A stretch of 35,587 nt of DNA from CAKPSH01 sp964634355 (GTDB taxonomy: Bacteria > Bacillota > Clostridia > TANB77 > CAG-508): contig CAZWIF010000005.1 in NCBI GenBank assembly GCA_964634355.1, positions 1 to 35,587 on the forward strand. The letters are read 5' to 3'. The translations under genes were made by a program, and so were the position numbers. Below are positions 23,801 through 30,403 of this stretch, piece after piece; positions within the stretch are counted from its first letter, which is position 1; each line of letters opens with the position of its first letter. The notes under the pieces are model-generated. The model saw only the letters and a program-made list of their open reading frames with translations, was not told where the DNA came from and searched no databases.

Positions 23801-24750
23801 TCGTAATAACTTCCTCCTGCACTTGTTGTGAATGCTATCGTTCCTAAATAAGGATTTATTATACTTGCTATTGCTCCTGGTGTCATTTGCCCTAATCCTT
23901 GTGCAACATATCCTAATTGTTCTGTTACTGGATTACTTAATTTCGATTGTTCCTCTTGTGTTACTCCATTATCTCTTTGGATTAAGTTCTGAAGTGCTTT
24001 GCTTCCTGTTAATCTCTTTGTTCCTAGTGTATATCCTGCTGCTTTTTCTATATCATTAATCTCATTTGTTTTATTTAGATTAGTTTTATCAAATGTTTCA
24101 TATTTTTGACGTATAGTTGTATTGGCATATGTTGGAGCCAACATATAATTTGCTATTTCTTCTGTACTGGCTTTTGCAGAATATGCACCAATCTTACCTA
24201 GCCCACTAATATCTTGTAATATATTAGTATTCTTTTCTGTCTCTTCTATTTCTCCTGTTTCTTCAACTTTTCTCAATATGCTTTCATCACGATTTAATAA
24301 TGCTTTACTGTATTCTTCACTTTCTTGTTTAGCTTCTATTTCTGCCTTTTGCCTTAATGCCTTATCCATTAATATATCGCTACTATCTGTTTCTACAGGT
24401 GCAAATAAATTATTCAATTCATCTCTTTCTACTTCTTGTTCTTTAGCTTTTGCTTGACCTGCTGTTGTCTTATCATTGATAAGTTTACTAAACAGATCAA
24501 AACTATTTGTATTAGAATTATTAGTTAATATAGAACTTGCAATTTGTTGTCGCTTATTTTGTGTTTGAGTTGGTGCTGTCTCTACTAATGTTTCTTGTCT
24601 TTTTTTTTCTGCTTGTGTTGTTAAAAATTCGTCAATTAAATCTATATCACTATTACCTATACTTGCTCTTGTTTGTACTTGTTCTTGTATTCTTTGATTA
24701 ACTTTCTTTTTTTTCTCTTCTGATAGGTCTGATATTCTTACTATCTTCAT
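17809..24750 (-). CDS. Giant polyvalent virion protein, 2313 residues (zincin, LPD38-like domains)
   Basis: The ATG at 24750 follows AGGAGGAAACT. Segments in order: a Gln/Glu-rich N-terminus; a hydrophobic glycine-rich region at about 410-440 (GALMGIVAGGAGSGLIK) that may insert into membrane; HEITHAIE at 665-672, a zincin metallopeptidase motif; a compact beta unit around 870-915 (GRHKFAQDGWDYYKTNF...LYDVTKIKRI) like the BECR/RelE-type nuclease or LPD units of phage polyvalent proteins; a large acidic region; then about 1710-1800 the LPD38-like stretch (NAREVTTNFGRGG...SVQGFSKFIRNF) and helical repeats to the end. Such proteins are packed in the head and injected to protect or prepare the cell. 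It follows the coiled-coil ejection protein. No in-frame CGG was found in its 2313 codons. Confidence 0.8.
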   Translation of the reverse strand: MKIVRISDLSEEKKKKVNQRIQEQVQTRASIGNSDIDLIDEFLTTQAEKKRQETLVETAPTQTQNKRQQIASSILTNNSNTNSFDLFSKLINDKTTAGQAKAKEQEVERDELNNLFAPVETDSSDILMDKALRQKAEIEAKQESEEYSKALLNRDESILRKVEETGEIEETEKNTNILQDISGLGKIGAYSAKASTEEIANYMLAPTYANTTIRQKYETFDKTNLNKTNEINDIEKAAGYTLGTKRLTGSKALQNLIQRDNGVTQEEQSKLSNPVTEQLGYVAQGLGQMTPGAIASIINPYLGTIAFTTSAGGSYYDEAISRGMNNKNAFKYATIMGSLEGITEQVITGSALSTVKKGITGAGLSKEVLESFGMNTLEEFGQEAIMEPAQELTAQVTGGSKSSDWSDMGERMLQAGFTGALMGIVAGGAGSGLIKSVEVYNNIRNGKSVTTEQMKGAIQENIREFGEKTIKQRLQEGAKETYGQLQSIDYTLDNQENMQVQQLQSEKIQLKNELANTPELALQATLQQQIEQIDKQINELAPVGQTIIENKTVSQQGQITQQENKTAQNKNSNQKYQYKATDNEKINNLRQDMSKYWNNSEEAKTLGKTIEKVITDKNYNVRLDDTIINPKGKSVDAQITTLDNGEVEIRINPNSKRAGEFLLTHEITHAIETQEIRELIIDHAGKNEEFNQALEDLKQTYGVDDVSDEVVADISGQLLGNQEFINSLSMEKPSIFKKIYNKIIEWANKITGNSNEALFLKDLKNKWAEAYRTQENNLSKSTQYSIQTDKNGNKYVKVDTSQDIFEGKSNKEQERIAKQYILDNFREKGINFNEENAKVTSKTASEYTHPKNKLPESTKSSKMKASTELDNLLKVSKYQYSSKDDGRHKFAQDGWDYYKTNFEVNGIMFEGMINIAKSGFKKTLYDVTKIKRISQNRSASDNSFSTSLTNSNNIIPSSNKNVNTTKYSMQKVENNAIKINKDSVATYTDIDGKEKNIFFRFDNENTFRGKEHESGISMWEDRIDDMLSPNYDMYEDLDGNIDFERAESEVDDILEKYDTNYEEYEQMSDGKKLQIKRKIALDEGYITKGASCFELSEESMDEDTRNYIDNYLDGYKKVNFFTGERNGWGADGETVVIPDKLLVTIDSNQFNEILYDEILEDLTDEQKLSKIVDMLNKRVNKDTLYSSDVRYSQEDTKWKEHLEENYKSTGTKTNLEDIRITKAVEEAIVPLQETIKELREQITPVQKEVPIEEIPKDDLDALVSDLNTIEKNENTIYKDTSYKDSNRLMNDLVRFTKQEAGKTSKLAGDTIAPVVETKTEDNAKGNLKEAWQVLRRLTTNRNAIIDDFSKQTGNKDIKYIADRVNNIVNEVSGDINTAQTDNNGNPIGKSLKELFDWAREKDLYDDFNNYLIHRANTERAAVNKGLLGYDAQQSQEVVEAYEKTYPEFEEHAKEVNQYAKNLLQNAVNGGRYTQGFADLLSNELYQNYVPFYGNQEANPYNVTVEDITSRNTIKRAKGGANIDTLNAIENALEKQTFQYKSAIAENNLYKEIVNTIKKQKGTIKDTENLRYINEDTENFMTDKQGNKYLTAFENGEPITVKISEELFNNLNDQVQQQLKQIESSINVLAKPLQIANTIYGKMLTTWSLTFPMVNAIKDIQDATLNSKYTTDFLNYYFTGKTMKDIKNNSAEWQQFKTLYGTNASEAQAGISYTKINIGNRSKFLRVVSTLNELIELIPRYTEYKVSLDNGASVNEALYNAREVTTNFGRGGIVTKALNRNGATFLNASVQGFSKFIRNFSEAYTEQGATGVAKMFAKATMLGIVPAVLNHMLFGSGDDDEEYNAIPDYIKDNYYLIKYNDNSFIRIPKGRMLSIFGSAARRTLEYAEGEEEAFEGWLTNAWSQSGANNPLEDNLFSGLIQAASGKTWYGTDLIPTRLEDELPQNQYDEKIDKFSIWLGKQAGISPYKINYILQQYGGSIADIVLPMITPETKTANDDNLLGILTSLFEDKFTANSTFDNKYASEFYELKDNLTKIANDSNATDEDNLKSEFINDISSELSELYKEKREVQINETMSNSEKYNKVSTIQLQINQIAYDALTNYENVDKYSNYATVGGKEYYLKNKDNGTQEWSSISDELSEKIDILGLNNKEKNAYLRTYASLSKIKNNENIDTITKKEEITNKIINTELDDDAKESIYKSFYNNDESYQYITNANISFDEYANAVVKIAKIKNEYANTDDMNSKEKTAMQSARKEAVQQYIQSLPLDVGQKLILEKIVGGYSVKNSQTYLQQYIQSLPLTKEEKQALDKKVFN

Positions 24751-24759
24751 AGTTTCCTC

Positions 24760-25731
24760 CTATTCTGCTGCATAGCCATATTCTGCTAATAATTCATCTA
24801 CACTAGAATAATATTTTTTACTTAGACTTGAATATATATTCTTACTTACATTTGGTCCTTGCACTGTTTTTATTGATGATATTAATTGCTCGGGTGTGTA
24901 CGATGTAGAAGCATCTGTATAAGCCGTTGTATTTCCATTGCTACTGCTTGATACACTACCCGAACCACTTGAAGAACTAGAAGAACTCTTGTTTGAATTA
25001 GCTACAGACAATGCGTACTCTTTTTGCCATTGCGCATCTGCTACAGCGTCACGTTCCTTTTGATAAGCCATTTGTTCATTAAATTGTGCTTCATCTAGCA
25101 ATGTATTGTACATTGATTGCCATAAATTATCGTATGATGTATTTACACTTAACTTTGTGTTAGTCAATTGTTGAAGTAATTCATTTTCGTATTGTAATCC
25201 CTCAAGGGACAATTGTAGTTGAGTTTGCAATGAGTTATAAGCTATTTCAGCAAGAGACGCGGAATTTGCCAGTCTTGCTTGTGTAATTTGATTATCATAA
25301 TTTAAAATAGCATCATTAAAACTCTCTCTAGCTGTTGCCACTCTATTTTGATAAGTGTTATACATTGATACTTTTGAACTTTCTTGATAACCACTTCCTA
25401 CTAATCCTTGTGCTGCCATTTGTTCTGCGTTGACTCCATATGCATTAGTTTGTTTAGCATAATCCGCATATGCTCCCTTTTGTTCTTTCAGGTAGTCTCT
25501 TTCTGTTTTATTTTTTTGTTGATTTATTTCTGCTATAGTTTGGTCTGTTTGCCCTTGTTGTATTTTAGCTTGTTCCTCACCATAATCCTTTGATGCTTGG
25601 ATTAGCTCGTTGTACTTTTCTGAAGCTCCTTTAGAAGCGATATTATAATTATTTTGGGCTTCTTCTATTAACTCATTTTTTGTACTTTCCAATCCTTTAA
25701 GTGCCATATTATTTGGGTCTATTGTTGCCAT
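24760..25731 (-). CDS. Coiled-coil virion/ejection protein
   Basis: 323 residues; the ATG at 25731 follows AAGGAGGTAAAC. Residues 5-245 are almost continuous helix (ALKGLESTKNELIEEAQNNY and so on) with many Gln/Asn. A serine/glycine linker follows (SNKSSSSSSSGSGSVSSSS) and a small folded tail (YTPEQLISSIKTVQGPNVSK). The helical body plus Ser linker is like internal head proteins ejected ahead of DNA (compare P22 gp7/gp20 in position). It lies between the tail hub and the giant polyvalent protein. Confidence 0.62.
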   Translation of the reverse strand: MATIDPNNMALKGLESTKNELIEEAQNNYNIASKGASEKYNELIQASKDYGEEQAKIQQGQTDQTIAEINQQKNKTERDYLKEQKGAYADYAKQTNAYGVNAEQMAAQGLVGSGYQESSKVSMYNTYQNRVATARESFNDAILNYDNQITQARLANSASLAEIAYNSLQTQLQLSLEGLQYENELLQQLTNTKLSVNTSYDNLWQSMYNTLLDEAQFNEQMAYQKERDAVADAQWQKEYALSVANSNKSSSSSSSGSGSVSSSSNGNTTAYTDASTSYTPEQLISSIKTVQGPNVSKNIYSSLSKKYYSSVDELLAEYGYAAE

Positions 25732-25742
25732 GTTTACCTCCT

Positions 25743-27458
25743 TTACCTTTTAACTACATTTCCTAAGTATGCTTCTAATGTACATGAATACAAAGAAAAA
25801 GGTACAGTTGAAGAAAACTTTAACTGTACCTCTTTAAACTTCTTTGCTTTTATTCTAGGTTTTATATATCCTTTACTACTGCTGTTAAATGTTCCTATTG
25901 TTGTAAATTTATTATTATCTGTTCTTACCTCTAATTTCATTTTTGTGCACTCTACATCTATTACTGTAGCTTTCTTGTTTGTTGTCTTCCACATTTGAGG
26001 ATAATTTATTTCATCTGCTAATGTTGTAAAATATGCTTCTACTTTTCTTGTTTCGCTCGTGTCTGTTAATGTATATATCTTTTTATCTACACATAAATAA
26101 AGTACACCATTTCTAACAAGTGTACACGTTATAATATTTTCTAATTCCCAATAAAACCATTCATACTCTATATGGTCATTATTTGTCCATACATCTCTTG
26201 AATTAGCTAAATATATTTTATTGTCAATTATTATTAATAAATATCCTTCCCATTCTGCTAGCTTCATATTTGCATAGTTTTCTTCATTTAACAACTTATT
26301 ATCTACTAATGTACTTCTATGTGCAATAGCCTGTTCTGTTGTAACATCTCCTGAAATACTTTCCATACCTCTTTCACTGAAAAAACATATATCGTCATTA
26401 AAGTTTATTCCTGTAGATACACAGCCTATTCCTATACTTGAATGAATACTTGGATATAACTTACCACTTTCATCATCTATCGTGGGATTATGATAAAATA
26501 TTGTTGTATTTGTTTGACCAGGTTCTTTCATTACCCACAATGCATTGTTTCCCGCTACTAGAGCTTTAATATTTGCGTCATCTACTCCCTCTGTATAATA
26601 ATCTGTGTCACTGCAATATGTTGGGTCATTTAAACTACAATGCCATAACATATTAGGATAATCTGGGTTCCCTGCGAAAAATACTCTATTATCAAATACC
26701 TCTATTAATGTACATTTATCTATTTTATCCCTATTTCCTGCTATAGTCTTCTTAAACTGAACAACAACATTATCTTGACCGTCTGTTAATGGCTTTTCTG
26801 GGGGGTTATTAAATAATATTTTCCCTTTGTCAGGTACATATGTATATTCACTACTTTCTATTATTCTCCCATCTATAGAAACAATCGGAATGTAATCATC
26901 GTCAAACTCTTCTACATCTAAAAAATATTCTGTACTTTCTCCGTCACTACAAAATTGATTTTTTCTCATCCCTGTAAGTAGGTTTACATCTTCATATGTA
27001 TTTCCCTCTCCACTTGGTGCTTTGCTTATTGTTGTTGTTGGTACATATCCTGCTACTTCTTCCACTATTTCACCGTCATACATTAAATATTGCGTTCCGT
27101 CTTTAATATATAATGTTCTTTCATAAATAAAAAAATTACTTTCATGTTCTGACATTTTATCATATATAACTTCATCCTCATTGTATAATTTTGTACCACT
27201 ATGAACTATTTTTTTACTATTAAAAAAGTAAACTCCATATATACTATCCTCATATTCTTTTAATTCTTCTACATCTGGTCTTGTTTCTATGCAATTACCA
27301 TTACTACTCTTATAATTTTTCCAGACATTTAATGCATCTGGTGAACGATATATTGATACTTCATCTTTTCTGTTACTAAAGTCTACTCCTCTAAAGTTAT
27401 TATAATTTCTATAAATTAAACTTCCACTTGCTGCACTGCTTAATGTTGAATTAGACAT
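25743..27458 (-). CDS. Tail hub / DNA-stabilisation protein, P22 gp10-like
   Basis: 571 residues; the ATG at 27458 overlaps the previous stop (TAATG). Repeated short beta motifs run through the whole protein: NCIETRPDVEEL, GVYFFNSKKIVHSGTKLY, NFFIYERTLYIKDGTQYL, NRVFFAGNPDYPNMLWHCSL, ISGDVTTEQAIAHRS. This is the pattern of the beta-propeller tail-hub proteins that plug P22-like particles (gp10, packaged DNA stabilisation). Its position after the adaptor gene agrees. No tape-measure gene is present, supporting a short-tailed virion. Confidence 0.68.
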   Translation of the reverse strand: MSNSTLSSAASGSLIYRNYNNFRGVDFSNRKDEVSIYRSPDALNVWKNYKSSNGNCIETRPDVEELKEYEDSIYGVYFFNSKKIVHSGTKLYNEDEVIYDKMSEHESNFFIYERTLYIKDGTQYLMYDGEIVEEVAGYVPTTTISKAPSGEGNTYEDVNLLTGMRKNQFCSDGESTEYFLDVEEFDDDYIPIVSIDGRIIESSEYTYVPDKGKILFNNPPEKPLTDGQDNVVVQFKKTIAGNRDKIDKCTLIEVFDNRVFFAGNPDYPNMLWHCSLNDPTYCSDTDYYTEGVDDANIKALVAGNNALWVMKEPGQTNTTIFYHNPTIDDESGKLYPSIHSSIGIGCVSTGINFNDDICFFSERGMESISGDVTTEQAIAHRSTLVDNKLLNEENYANMKLAEWEGYLLIIIDNKIYLANSRDVWTNNDHIEYEWFYWELENIITCTLVRNGVLYLCVDKKIYTLTDTSETRKVEAYFTTLADEINYPQMWKTTNKKATVIDVECTKMKLEVRTDNNKFTTIGTFNSSSKGYIKPRIKAKKFKEVQLKFSSTVPFSLYSCTLEAYLGNVVKR

Positions 27459-28015
27459 TAAACCTCAACTCCTCCATCTATATATATGCCACCCATTGCA
27501 TTTCTACTATCTAATCTTTGTAATAATTGCTCGTATCTTTCTGCATATAATTTACCATAATTTGTAGACACATCAGCTTTCAAAAGGTCTGATGCTACAC
27601 CATATGCCATACATTCCAGTGCATCTGTATCTAGTTCAAATTCGTGGTCGTCTTCCGTATCTGCATCTATTTGTTCTGGATATTTAAAGTAATATATCTT
27701 GGCTGTCCCCTCTTCATTAAATATTACTTGTTTGCCTATTACAATGCTTTCTACGTTTTTAATAACATCAATTTGATAAATGTTACTGTCTATATCATTC
27801 ATTGCTATTTGGTATTCATCTTGTCCATCTTCAAAAACTATGTCTAATGTTGTGTATGCTGGTATTTTCTTAAAACGGCTTATCTCGTTCATTACTTGAT
27901 TAGTTACACTATTAAATTTAGCTGCTAAGTCTTGGTCATCTGTTAAATCGTCTGCATCTTCGTTGTATTCTTCTATTAGCGAATATACTTTTAATTTAAA
28001 ATCTTCTAAGGTCAT
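27458..28015 (-). CDS. Head-to-tail adaptor (P22 gp4-like position)
   Basis: 185 residues; the ATG at 28015 lies within the AAGGAGGTATAAT site and is 1 base from the previous stop. It is helical at the N-terminus (EDFKLKVYSLIEEYNEDADD, then NSVTNQVMNEISRFKKIPAY) and beta in the middle (YTTLDIVFEDGQDEYQIAM). Helix-bundle-plus-beta proteins at this point of the gene order build the ring beneath the portal. It ends GGIYIDGGVEV. The role comes from gene order and fold pattern. Confidence 0.62.
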   Translation of the reverse strand: MTLEDFKLKVYSLIEEYNEDADDLTDDQDLAAKFNSVTNQVMNEISRFKKIPAYTTLDIVFEDGQDEYQIAMNDIDSNIYQIDVIKNVESIVIGKQVIFNEEGTAKIYYFKYPEQIDADTEDDHEFELDTDALECMAYGVASDLLKADVSTNYGKLYAERYEQLLQRLDSRNAMGGIYIDGGVEV

Positions 28016-28016
28016 A

Positions 28017-28334
28017 TTATACCTCCTTGTCTAAATCTTTTATGCAGTTCATATCTTCGACTGCCTCTCCTACTGTTACATAACGCTCAACTGGAACTAC
28101 ATATCCTCTGTTTTCATCTTCGTATAGTACTGTCATTCCTTCCTTTAAATGAATTGTTGAATTAGTTTCGCTTTCAAAATTTTCTGCTTCCCTTTTTTCG
28201 TATTGTCTAAACTCCAAGTTTTTAAGTTCTTGTTTTAGTTTTCCGTCTTCTCTTTCAAAAGTTAGTTCAGTATCTTTTGTTACATTAACTCCTTTATAAA
28301 TTGTTACATCTGGACATTTTATAAAATTCCTCAT
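28017..28334 (-). CDS. Small head-completion protein, unknown family
   Basis: 105 residues; the ATG at 28334 follows TAAGGAGGAATAAGC. The sequence has a beta-rich start (FIKCPDVTIYKGVNVTKDTE), a highly charged middle (FRQYEKREAENFESE) and ends LKEGMTVLYEDENRGYVVPV. It lies between coat and adaptor genes, where small head-tail joining proteins are common. Function inferred from place only. Confidence 0.55.
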   Translation of the reverse strand: MRNFIKCPDVTIYKGVNVTKDTELTFEREDGKLKQELKNLEFRQYEKREAENFESETNSTIHLKEGMTVLYEDENRGYVVPVERYVTVGEAVEDMNCIKDLDKEV

Positions 28335-28357
28335 TGCTTATTCCTCCTTACGCGGTT

Positions 28358-28413
28358 GTAGGAGTTGCACCTACTTTATCTCTTACCACGATATAAAGGG
28401 GCTATATGCCCCT
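28358..28413 (-). terminator. Two hairpins after the coat gene
   Basis: Minus strand: AGGGGCATATAGCCCCTTT (28413-28397 plus T-run) starts 3 bases after the coat stop, a compact partial terminator. A second stem, GTAGG/CCTAC (28374-28358), follows. They would allow high coat and lower adaptor expression. Confidence 0.6.
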
Positions 28414-28416
28414 CGA

Positions 28417-29223
28417 TTATGCAGCTGGAACTTTGATTACTTGTATTCTGTCATTGTCAATCACTTTAGCACCGAATGTGTCAAGCCCTCTAACAATGTC
28501 TTTAAATCTTTTCTCAGCTCTTAGAGCTTCAACTTCATTTATTTGTCCTGCGAATACGATTGCCTTCTTTCCTCTTATGTCACAATATACATTTGTTCCA
28601 TCATTGTACATATTGTTAGACATAATAACTGATAGATCATCATACATTCCGACACGTCCTTTTTTGATGTATTCTGGGTTGTCAGTAGATAGAGTAATTA
28701 ACTCGTTTTTGAAGTAATTGTATACTCTTGGTGTTATTTCAAGTACACCTTCCTCATCAAAGTTTCTTTCTCTTAATGCTACTAATGCTAAGTCAACACC
28801 TTCTTTGATAGCTTCTTGTGATAGTGTTGCTACTTCTGTTACATTAGTTCCTGTTGCAATTAAAGAAGCTACATAACTGTCTCTTTTTACAGCTAAGCCG
28901 TGAACAGCTTTTTCTTGATATTTCTCTTTTAATCCAGGTACAGATTGTGCTTGATTTATGTCGTCAACATAGAAAGCAAAGTAATTTGCTTGGTCTATTG
29001 TTAAAATTTGACCTTTGTCGCTCATTTCTTCTATGTCTATGTCAACAGAGCTATCATAAGCACCTATTGTTGGTTCTCCTACTCCTAGAATTTTTACTGA
29101 TTGTGCGTATTTGCAATCACCTTCGTAATCACGAAGACAATTGTCTACTAATTTACATTTTAATTCCAAGTCATCTTGGATTTTCTTACTCCATATTGTT
29201 TGGATAAAATTTGTTACTGCCAT
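28417..29223 (-). CDS. Major capsid (coat) protein
   Basis: 268 residues; the ATG at 29223 follows GAAAGGAAGTAGAAAGT (an upstream ATG at 29253 lacks a site). The protein MAVTNFIQTIWSKKIQDDLE then KYAQSVKILGVGEPTIGAYD and ILTIDQANYFAFYVDDINQA matches the N-terminus and spine-helix region of HK97-fold coat proteins of P22/N4-gp56 type. The C-terminus (RRLRAEKRF...GLDTFGAKVIDNDRI type strands) closes the fold. It follows the scaffold gene, the usual order. Confidence 0.85.
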   Translation of the reverse strand: MAVTNFIQTIWSKKIQDDLELKCKLVDNCLRDYEGDCKYAQSVKILGVGEPTIGAYDSSVDIDIEEMSDKGQILTIDQANYFAFYVDDINQAQSVPGLKEKYQEKAVHGLAVKRDSYVASLIATGTNVTEVATLSQEAIKEGVDLALVALRERNFDEEGVLEITPRVYNYFKNELITLSTDNPEYIKKGRVGMYDDLSVIMSNNMYNDGTNVYCDIRGKKAIVFAGQINEVEALRAEKRFKDIVRGLDTFGAKVIDNDRIQVIKVPAA

Positions 29224-29291
29224 ACTTTCTACTTCCTTTCTTTTAAGAAACAAGGAAATAAATAGCCATTAGCTTGTTAGCAGATAGTGGA

Positions 29292-30128
29292 TTATTTCCA
29301 CTTAGCCATTGACTTCTCTACAACTTCCATCAGCTTTGGATTTTTGTCGAAGTCTTCTCTTGTGAATTTTAATGCTTCGTCTCTAGTGTAAAAGTCTTTT
29401 ACACCGTTGTCCTTGTCTGATGGTGTGTTTTTCATACTTCCTATTGTTTCTATTTTCTTTTTTGGTTTTATTTTTTCGTACATTTCGTACTTTTCTTTGA
29501 CTGATAGTTTGGGATTTAATTTATTAGAAAACTCTTGAAATTCTTTATCATCCAATATTTCTTGTCCTACTCCTATTTTTGCGAGCTCTCTTACAGCTTC
29601 TTGTGTTGTCCTTTCTGCAGCGAGCTTGGTAAATATTAGCTTTTCTTTAGAAGTTAAGTTATCTGCTCCCTTGTTGGCTAGTCTGTCTACTTCTTTTACT
29701 AGTTCTTCATATCCACCGTCTATGATGTCGTTAGCTTCTGCTTCTGCTAATATCTGCTCTTGTCTAGCAGTTAGTTTGGTCTCAGGTATATTAATACCTC
29801 TTGACTTGTAAAATTCTGTTAGCTTATTTGTTGCTTCGTCTATGTTGTCTGTTCCTAGTCCAGCATTTAAGACTGTTTCTACCCTTGAGTACTTATCTTC
29901 ATATTCACTACGAATTTTGCTTTCATTTCTTGCTAGTCTTCTTTTGACAATTTCGTCCACTTCCTCTTGGGTAAATGTTTTAACATCTTTTTCTTCTTCT
30001 ACTTTGGTTTCTTCCTCAGTAGTTTCTGTGGCTTCGGTTGTTTCTGCCTTCCCCTCTAATTCTTCTGTAGCTAGAGTATCTACATTTTCAGTATCTGTAG
30101 TTTGTTCTACAATTTCTTCATTTTCCAT
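29292..30128 (-). CDS. Scaffolding protein
   Basis: The ATG at 30128 is used because GGAGGAATTAAAA lies directly before it; an upstream ATG at 30143 precedes that site. 278 residues. The N-terminal third is very acidic and Thr/Glu-rich (TTEATETTEEETKVEEEKDV). Then comes TFTQEEVDEIVKRRLARNES, the typical scaffold/DUF4355 helix, and long helices with a basic C-terminus (FTREDFDKNPKLMEVVEKS). The scaffold guides coat assembly and then exits or is cleaved. It sits between portal and coat, as expected. Confidence 0.85.
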   Translation of the reverse strand: MENEEIVEQTTDTENVDTLATEELEGKAETTEATETTEEETKVEEEKDVKTFTQEEVDEIVKRRLARNESKIRSEYEDKYSRVETVLNAGLGTDNIDEATNKLTEFYKSRGINIPETKLTARQEQILAEAEANDIIDGGYEELVKEVDRLANKGADNLTSKEKLIFTKLAAERTTQEAVRELAKIGVGQEILDDKEFQEFSNKLNPKLSVKEKYEMYEKIKPKKKIETIGSMKNTPSDKDNGVKDFYTRDEALKFTREDFDKNPKLMEVVEKSMAKWK

Positions 30129-30130
30129 TT

Positions 30131-30223
30131 TTAATTCCTCCATTTATAGCCTGTCGGCTCTATATTCCAATAGCTTTTATCCTCATCAATGTTTGGAGCA
30201 TAATAATAACACTTGCAGTTTTA
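30131..30223 (-). pseudogene. Open stretch without a start; possible remnant of a small protein
   Basis: Between TAA at 30223-30221 and TAA at 30133-30131, a 29-codon stretch reads CKCYYYAPNIDEDKSYW and then IEPTGYKWRN. It looks like the end of a real small protein but has no start codon, and the large hairpin at 30205-30255 sits where its 5' part would be. It may be a decayed gene. Confidence 0.3.
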
Positions 30224-30255
30224 GATATATAATCATCTAACTTGCAAGTGTTATT
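30205..30255 (-). terminator. Strong hairpin after the 50-residue gene
   Basis: AATAACACTTGCA (30205-30217) and TGCAAGTGTTATT (30243-30255) are perfectly complementary over 13 bp, with an inner TAGAT/ATCTA stem. It covers the stop codon of the preceding gene. The trailing sequence is T-rich but broken (TTATTATTATG), so it may modulate portal-to-scaffold read-through rather than end it. Confidence 0.55.
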
Positions 30256-30403
30256 TACTGTTTAAAATTTCTTTGGCACATATTTTCTGCCATTCTTTGT
30301 CTTGTTTATCCCAATGTTCTTCAATTATGTTATTTGCTCTTTGCGTGTTTTCAAGTTCCCAGTCTTCTATTGCGTGTTTATTAATCCATTTTTGCTTTTC
30401 CAT
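30251..30403 (-). CDS. Small phage protein, 50 residues
   Basis: The ATG at 30403 overlaps the portal stop (TAATG), with GGAGGTGGCAGT just upstream. The product MEKQKWINKHAIEDWELENT and IIEEHWDKQDKEWQKICAKE is Trp- and charge-rich and helical. It is translationally coupled to the portal. No known domain; it could be a small assembly factor. Confidence 0.6.
   Translation of the reverse strand: MEKQKWINKHAIEDWELENTQRANNIIEEHWDKQDKEWQKICAKEILNSK

Noticed and set aside
17809..24750. Tape-measure protein
   Set aside because: It lacks long tape-like helical repeats, has zincin and LPD-type domains, and there are no tail tube, tail assembly or baseplate genes of a long-tailed phage.
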